A DNA stretch of 35,876 nt from Chryseobacterium koreense CCUG 49689 (lineage in GTDB: Bacteria; Bacteroidota; Bacteroidia; Flavobacteriales; Weeksellaceae), in the NCBI RefSeq assembly GCF_001045435.1, contig NZ_LFNG01000019.1, positions 1 to 35,876 on the forward strand, given 5' to 3'. Shown piece by piece: positions 33,941 to 35,876 of this stretch. Each line of letters begins with the position of its first letter. The first letter of the stretch is position 1. Position numbers and translations under genes: made by a program. The notes under the pieces are model-generated. The model was not told where the DNA came from and did not search any database. It was given only the letters and a program-made list of their open reading frames with translations.

Positions 33941-34022
33941 GAGGTTGAGGTTGAGGTTGAGGTTGAGGTTGAGGTTGAGGTTGAGGTTGAGGGAGAGGTT
34001 AAGGTTGAGGTTGAGGGAGAGG
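33941..34022 (-). repeat. AACCTC hexamer array upstream of a minus-strand gene
   Basis: On the plus strand it reads GAGGTT units with a few GAGGGA and AAGGTT variants; on the minus strand it reads AACCTC and ends just before the ATG of the 205-residue gene. It sits between that gene and the terminator of the four-gene cassette. It is the same repeat family as 9401-9780 and 10044-10520. Confidence 0.92.
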
Positions 34023-34033
34023 TGTTTTCTTAA

Positions 34034-34057
34034 TAAAAGCCTCCCCTGAGGGAGGCT
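34034..34057 (-). terminator. Intrinsic terminator of the minus-strand cassette
   Basis: On the minus strand the sequence reads AGCCTCCC-TCAG-GGGAGGCT followed by TTTTATT, a clean 8-bp GC-rich stem with a T tract. It lies about 14 bp after the stop of the 62-residue gene, closing the cassette that starts at 35635. Confidence 0.88.
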
Positions 34058-34070
34058 GATTCCGTTTGTG

Positions 34071-34259
34071 TTATTTAAATTTCTTTCTGAAACGGATCAG
34101 GAGAAATTTCACGGCGAGGGTGAAGAGGTAACTCGAGACTCCTCCGAGACCTGCCAAAATGATGGTTTTGAGGACCTCCCCGCTTTGAATCTGCATCAGG
34201 GCGATGAGTGCCATGCCACTGAAAGCACCGATGCGCTGTGAGCTGTCGAAGTACATCAT
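34071..34259 (-). CDS. Small membrane protein, last gene of the cassette
   Basis: A 62-residue protein with two hydrophobic segments (about 10-26 and 30-54) and a basic tail, RFRKKFK. Its start overlaps the stop of the preceding 72-residue gene by 4 bp. The size and topology recall holin-like or small anchor proteins, but no family is recognised. Its place in a tight cassette supports it as a real gene despite its length. Confidence 0.7.
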   Translation of the reverse strand: MMYFDSSQRIGAFSGMALIALMQIQSGEVLKTIILAGLGGVSSYLFTLAVKFLLIRFRKKFK

Positions 34260-34474
34260 GGCTGTCCTTCGCTGTGTACGGCGGTCTGGCTGATGGCGCT
34301 TGCAATTGCGCCCGCTATGGCCAGGTAGCCTGCTGCGGTGATGAGCACTGCCGGCAGTGCCACGGGTGCCGTGAGTACCGCTCCGCTTACGGCGGTGAGG
34401 AACAGGCCCGCATTTCTGATTTTGCGGAAGAAGCGCGGGGTGGGTTCCTGCACCCTCTGAATGATGTTTTTCAT
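34256..34474 (-). CDS. Small hydrophobic protein of unknown function
   Basis: A 72-residue protein with a basic, amphipathic start (RVQEPTPRFFRKIRNAG) followed by two hydrophobic stretches rich in Ala, Val and Ile. It overlaps both the DUF5675 gene upstream and the 62-residue gene downstream by 4 bp, strong evidence of translational coupling. Function unknown; a membrane partner of the DUF5675 protein is inference. Confidence 0.72.
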   Translation of the reverse strand: MKNIIQRVQEPTPRFFRKIRNAGLFLTAVSGAVLTAPVALPAVLITAAGYLAIAGAIASAISQTAVHSEGQP

Positions 34475-34875
34475 GACTCAGCGTTTTTAATGGTTAGCGT
34501 TATTACGTTGCCATTATCCAGGAGGGGATAAAGGCGGTCTATCATCTTTTCCAAAGCTGCCCTTGACGAGCTGCCTTTTCCTTCACCGGTATGCTGCAGC
34601 ACCGGCGCTATACATCCTCTGAGCTCTTTTCCGGCATCATTGGCGGCATGGAAAAGGATGTATTTCCTGTCTTTCACCTCCATGACTTCAAAGTGCGCTT
34701 TGAATCTGGGGCTGTGGCGCCTTCGTAACCTGTACTGCCCTTCGGGTATGCATGACACCCTCGGCTGGTTATTCTTCCAGGGGAGCTCGACTGTTTTGCA
34801 GAGTTCCGTTCCGTTGAAGAGCAGTATCCCATTGGTTCCATTCGGATGGTAGGTTCTGGTCAGCTGAAGTTCCAT
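34471..34875 (-). CDS. DUF5675 family protein
   Basis: The 134-residue protein matches the DUF5675 pattern: LQLTRTYHPNGTNGILLFNG, VELPWKNNQPRVSCIPEGQY, then FEVMEVKDRKYILFHAANDA, LRGCIAPV and GEGKGSSSRAALEKM. The fold carries a conserved His and Cys reminiscent of peptidoglycan-acting or transpeptidase-like proteins, but its activity has not been established to my knowledge. The ATG at 34875 is chosen because it lies 1 bp after the stop of the previous gene and opens directly on the conserved region; the longer frame from 34902 would run into that gene. Members are often found in phage-like or repetitive cassettes of Bacteroidota. Confidence 0.85.
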   Translation of the reverse strand: MELQLTRTYHPNGTNGILLFNGTELCKTVELPWKNNQPRVSCIPEGQYRLRRRHSPRFKAHFEVMEVKDRKYILFHAANDAGKELRGCIAPVLQHTGEGKGSSSRAALEKMIDRLYPLLDNGNVITLTIKNAES

Positions 34876-34876
34876 G

Positions 34877-35635
34877 CTACGGAGTTCCGGAGATGTTGAC
34901 AATCTTCAGGGCATTGTAGATGCCGTTCTTCAGCTCGTAGAAAGTACCATTTACTTCCTGATAGAAGTTGATCCCAAACACCAGGAACAGCGGGTTGACG
35001 GAGTTTTCCGGCAGGTTGTTGTTGAGCTGGAGGGGTGCGGTCATTACCGTATCGATAGGCTGCACGGGCGTCGCGTTCTTTTCCGAAACAAACGTTCCGC
35101 TTTCGAAGTTGATGTCCATGGCTGCGGCCACGATTTTGTAATGTGTGCTTCCTTCCGGCGGTGTCAGGCTTTCTGTGGGAATAAACGGTTGCATTTCTAC
35201 GACCGCGTCCCCGGTTACCCGGTCAATGGTTGCGGTAAATTGTTCCGAAATCGAGTGTTCCAGTTTGCCATGGATGTTGAAGTCGAATCCGAGCAGCAAT
35301 TCCACTTCGCCGTCGATGACGTTTCTCTGACCCCGTGGGTTCACCGCATCCATCTGAATTACTTTTACCATTTCTTTGGTGAGTCTGCTGACCATCCGTC
35401 GGTCTGCGGAGTTTTTCAGAAGGTTCTGGATTGATGCCCGCAGGAGTTTTCCTGCTTTTCCTGCCCTTCCGAACTCCGCCATGTTTTCGCGGGTTCTCTG
35501 GAATCGCGGATCGTTCTGCAGGCGTTCTGCCGTAATTCCTCCTTTTTCTCTGGCCATGTAGCCATCTTTGGTACGATAGAAGGTGATGTCCCCCATACTC
35601 CCCTGGAATTTAATAGGGCCTTTTTGTCTTGCCAT
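34877..35635 (-). CDS. Hypothetical 252-residue protein, first gene of the cassette
   Basis: The product is soluble by appearance. The N terminus (GPIKFQGSMGDITFYRTKDG, then YMAREKGGI) shares a pattern with the 205-residue protein at 33317. A basic helical section follows (about residues 40-90: ENMAEFGRAGKAGKLLRAS). The remainder is beta-rich and ends LFLVFGINFYQEVNGTFYEL. It resembles small Bacteroidota proteins of unknown function that often occur with DUF5675 genes; I do not recognise an enzyme motif. It is the promoter-proximal gene of the cassette, and an array of TTGCCGA direct repeats lies 110-200 bp upstream. Confidence 0.8.
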   Translation of the reverse strand: MARQKGPIKFQGSMGDITFYRTKDGYMAREKGGITAERLQNDPRFQRTRENMAEFGRAGKAGKLLRASIQNLLKNSADRRMVSRLTKEMVKVIQMDAVNPRGQRNVIDGEVELLLGFDFNIHGKLEHSISEQFTATIDRVTGDAVVEMQPFIPTESLTPPEGSTHYKIVAAAMDINFESGTFVSEKNATPVQPIDTVMTAPLQLNNNLPENSVNPLFLVFGINFYQEVNGTFYELKNGIYNALKIVNISGTP

Positions 35636-35742
35636 TGTTTTAAGTTTTAAAAATTAAGATTCAGATGTTGAGGTACACCCGTTAAAACCTGTTGTGATCA
35701 CGGGGCAAAATTTGGCAATAAAATCAGACAAAGCAAGTGTTC

Positions 35743-35834
35743 ATGCCGGTTTCGACCGTTTTTGCCGATAAAGGCAGTTATTGCCGAAAAGGGCGTTTTC
35801 TGCCGAATTTGCCGAAAATGACCGGATTTGCCGA
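35743..35834. repeat. Helically phased TTGCCGA direct repeats
   Basis: TTGCCGA or close variants start at 35743 (ATGCCGG), 35762, 35781, 35800 (CTGCCGA), 35809 and 35828. Spacings are 19, 19, 19, 9 and 19 bp, so all copies lie on nearly the same face of the helix. The array is upstream of the minus-strand cassette. Such phased direct repeats are typical of regulator binding or iterons; no regulator or replication gene is seen nearby. No Bacteroidota -7 box was found on the minus strand in this 241-bp region. Confidence 0.75.
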
Positions 35835-35876
35835 TCTCTATTTTAATGCATTCTCATGCTTTATGGTGGGGGATGA

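Noticed and set aside
35743-35834. CRISPR array
   Set aside because: The repeated unit is only about 7 bp with 2-12 bp between sites, and no cas gene is near. The phasing fits protein binding instead.

Overview
The window looks like a chromosomal segment from a flavobacterium (Bacteroidota, probably the Chryseobacterium/Weeksellaceae side). The evidence is Bacteroidota-type -7 boxes (TAnnTTTG) in several intergenic gaps, a signal peptide ending in NAQ, the gene families present, and a mid-GC background with an AT-rich centre. No taxonomic search was run.

Layout. (1) 1-915 has no credible gene. It holds an array of short perfect palindromes, a 145-bp direct duplication and a degenerate 19-bp tandem repeat. 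(2) 916-7370 is the conserved, higher-GC front of a surface polysaccharide locus: an outer-membrane beta-barrel protein, a Wza-type export lipoprotein, a Wzc-type chain-length/tyrosine kinase protein, a nucleotide-sugar 4-epimerase and a UDP-N-acetylhexosamine dehydrogenase. (3) 7439-8533 is a DUF1016/PD-(D/E)XK nuclease gene broken by an in-frame TAG. (4) 8555-11799 is an ABC polysaccharide exporter, wzm and wzt, split by about 1.1 kb of hexanucleotide repeat arrays, tandem duplications and a small four-helix-bundle (S23/IVP/Avd-like) gene. (5) 11774-26417 is the AT-rich variable core: an acyltransferase, an FdtA/FdtC/FdtB set for a dTDP-3-acetamido-3,6-dideoxyhexose, a run of GT2 and GT-B glycosyltransferases, a GT2-pyruvyltransferase fusion, a membrane-anchored GH88/GH105-like protein, and an MBOAT plus SGNH-like acylation pair. 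(6) 26490-33140 holds further glycosyltransferases and an EpsG/Wzy-like polymerase, divided by an internal terminator and promoter. (7) 33317-35635, on the minus strand, has a small hypothetical gene and a tight four-gene cassette (252-aa protein, DUF5675 protein, two small membrane proteins). Upstream of the cassette are direct repeats of TTGCCGA at 19-bp spacing.

Function. The plus-strand genes together would make, decorate (amino sugar, uronic acid, pyruvate, acyl groups), polymerise and export a surface glycan. The window has no RmlA/RmlB, no Wzx flippase and no initiating phosphoglycosyl transferase, so these must lie elsewhere.

Most unusual signal. A family of hexanucleotide repeats (AACCTT/AACCTC on one strand, GAGGTT/GAGGAT on the other) recurs at six places. 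Four arrays sit directly before start codons, always with the C-rich strand sense. One lies inside a coding sequence in frame. The densest cluster brackets the four-helix-bundle gene and separates wzm from wzt. This looks like an uncharacterised repeat-associated insertion or expression-tuning system.
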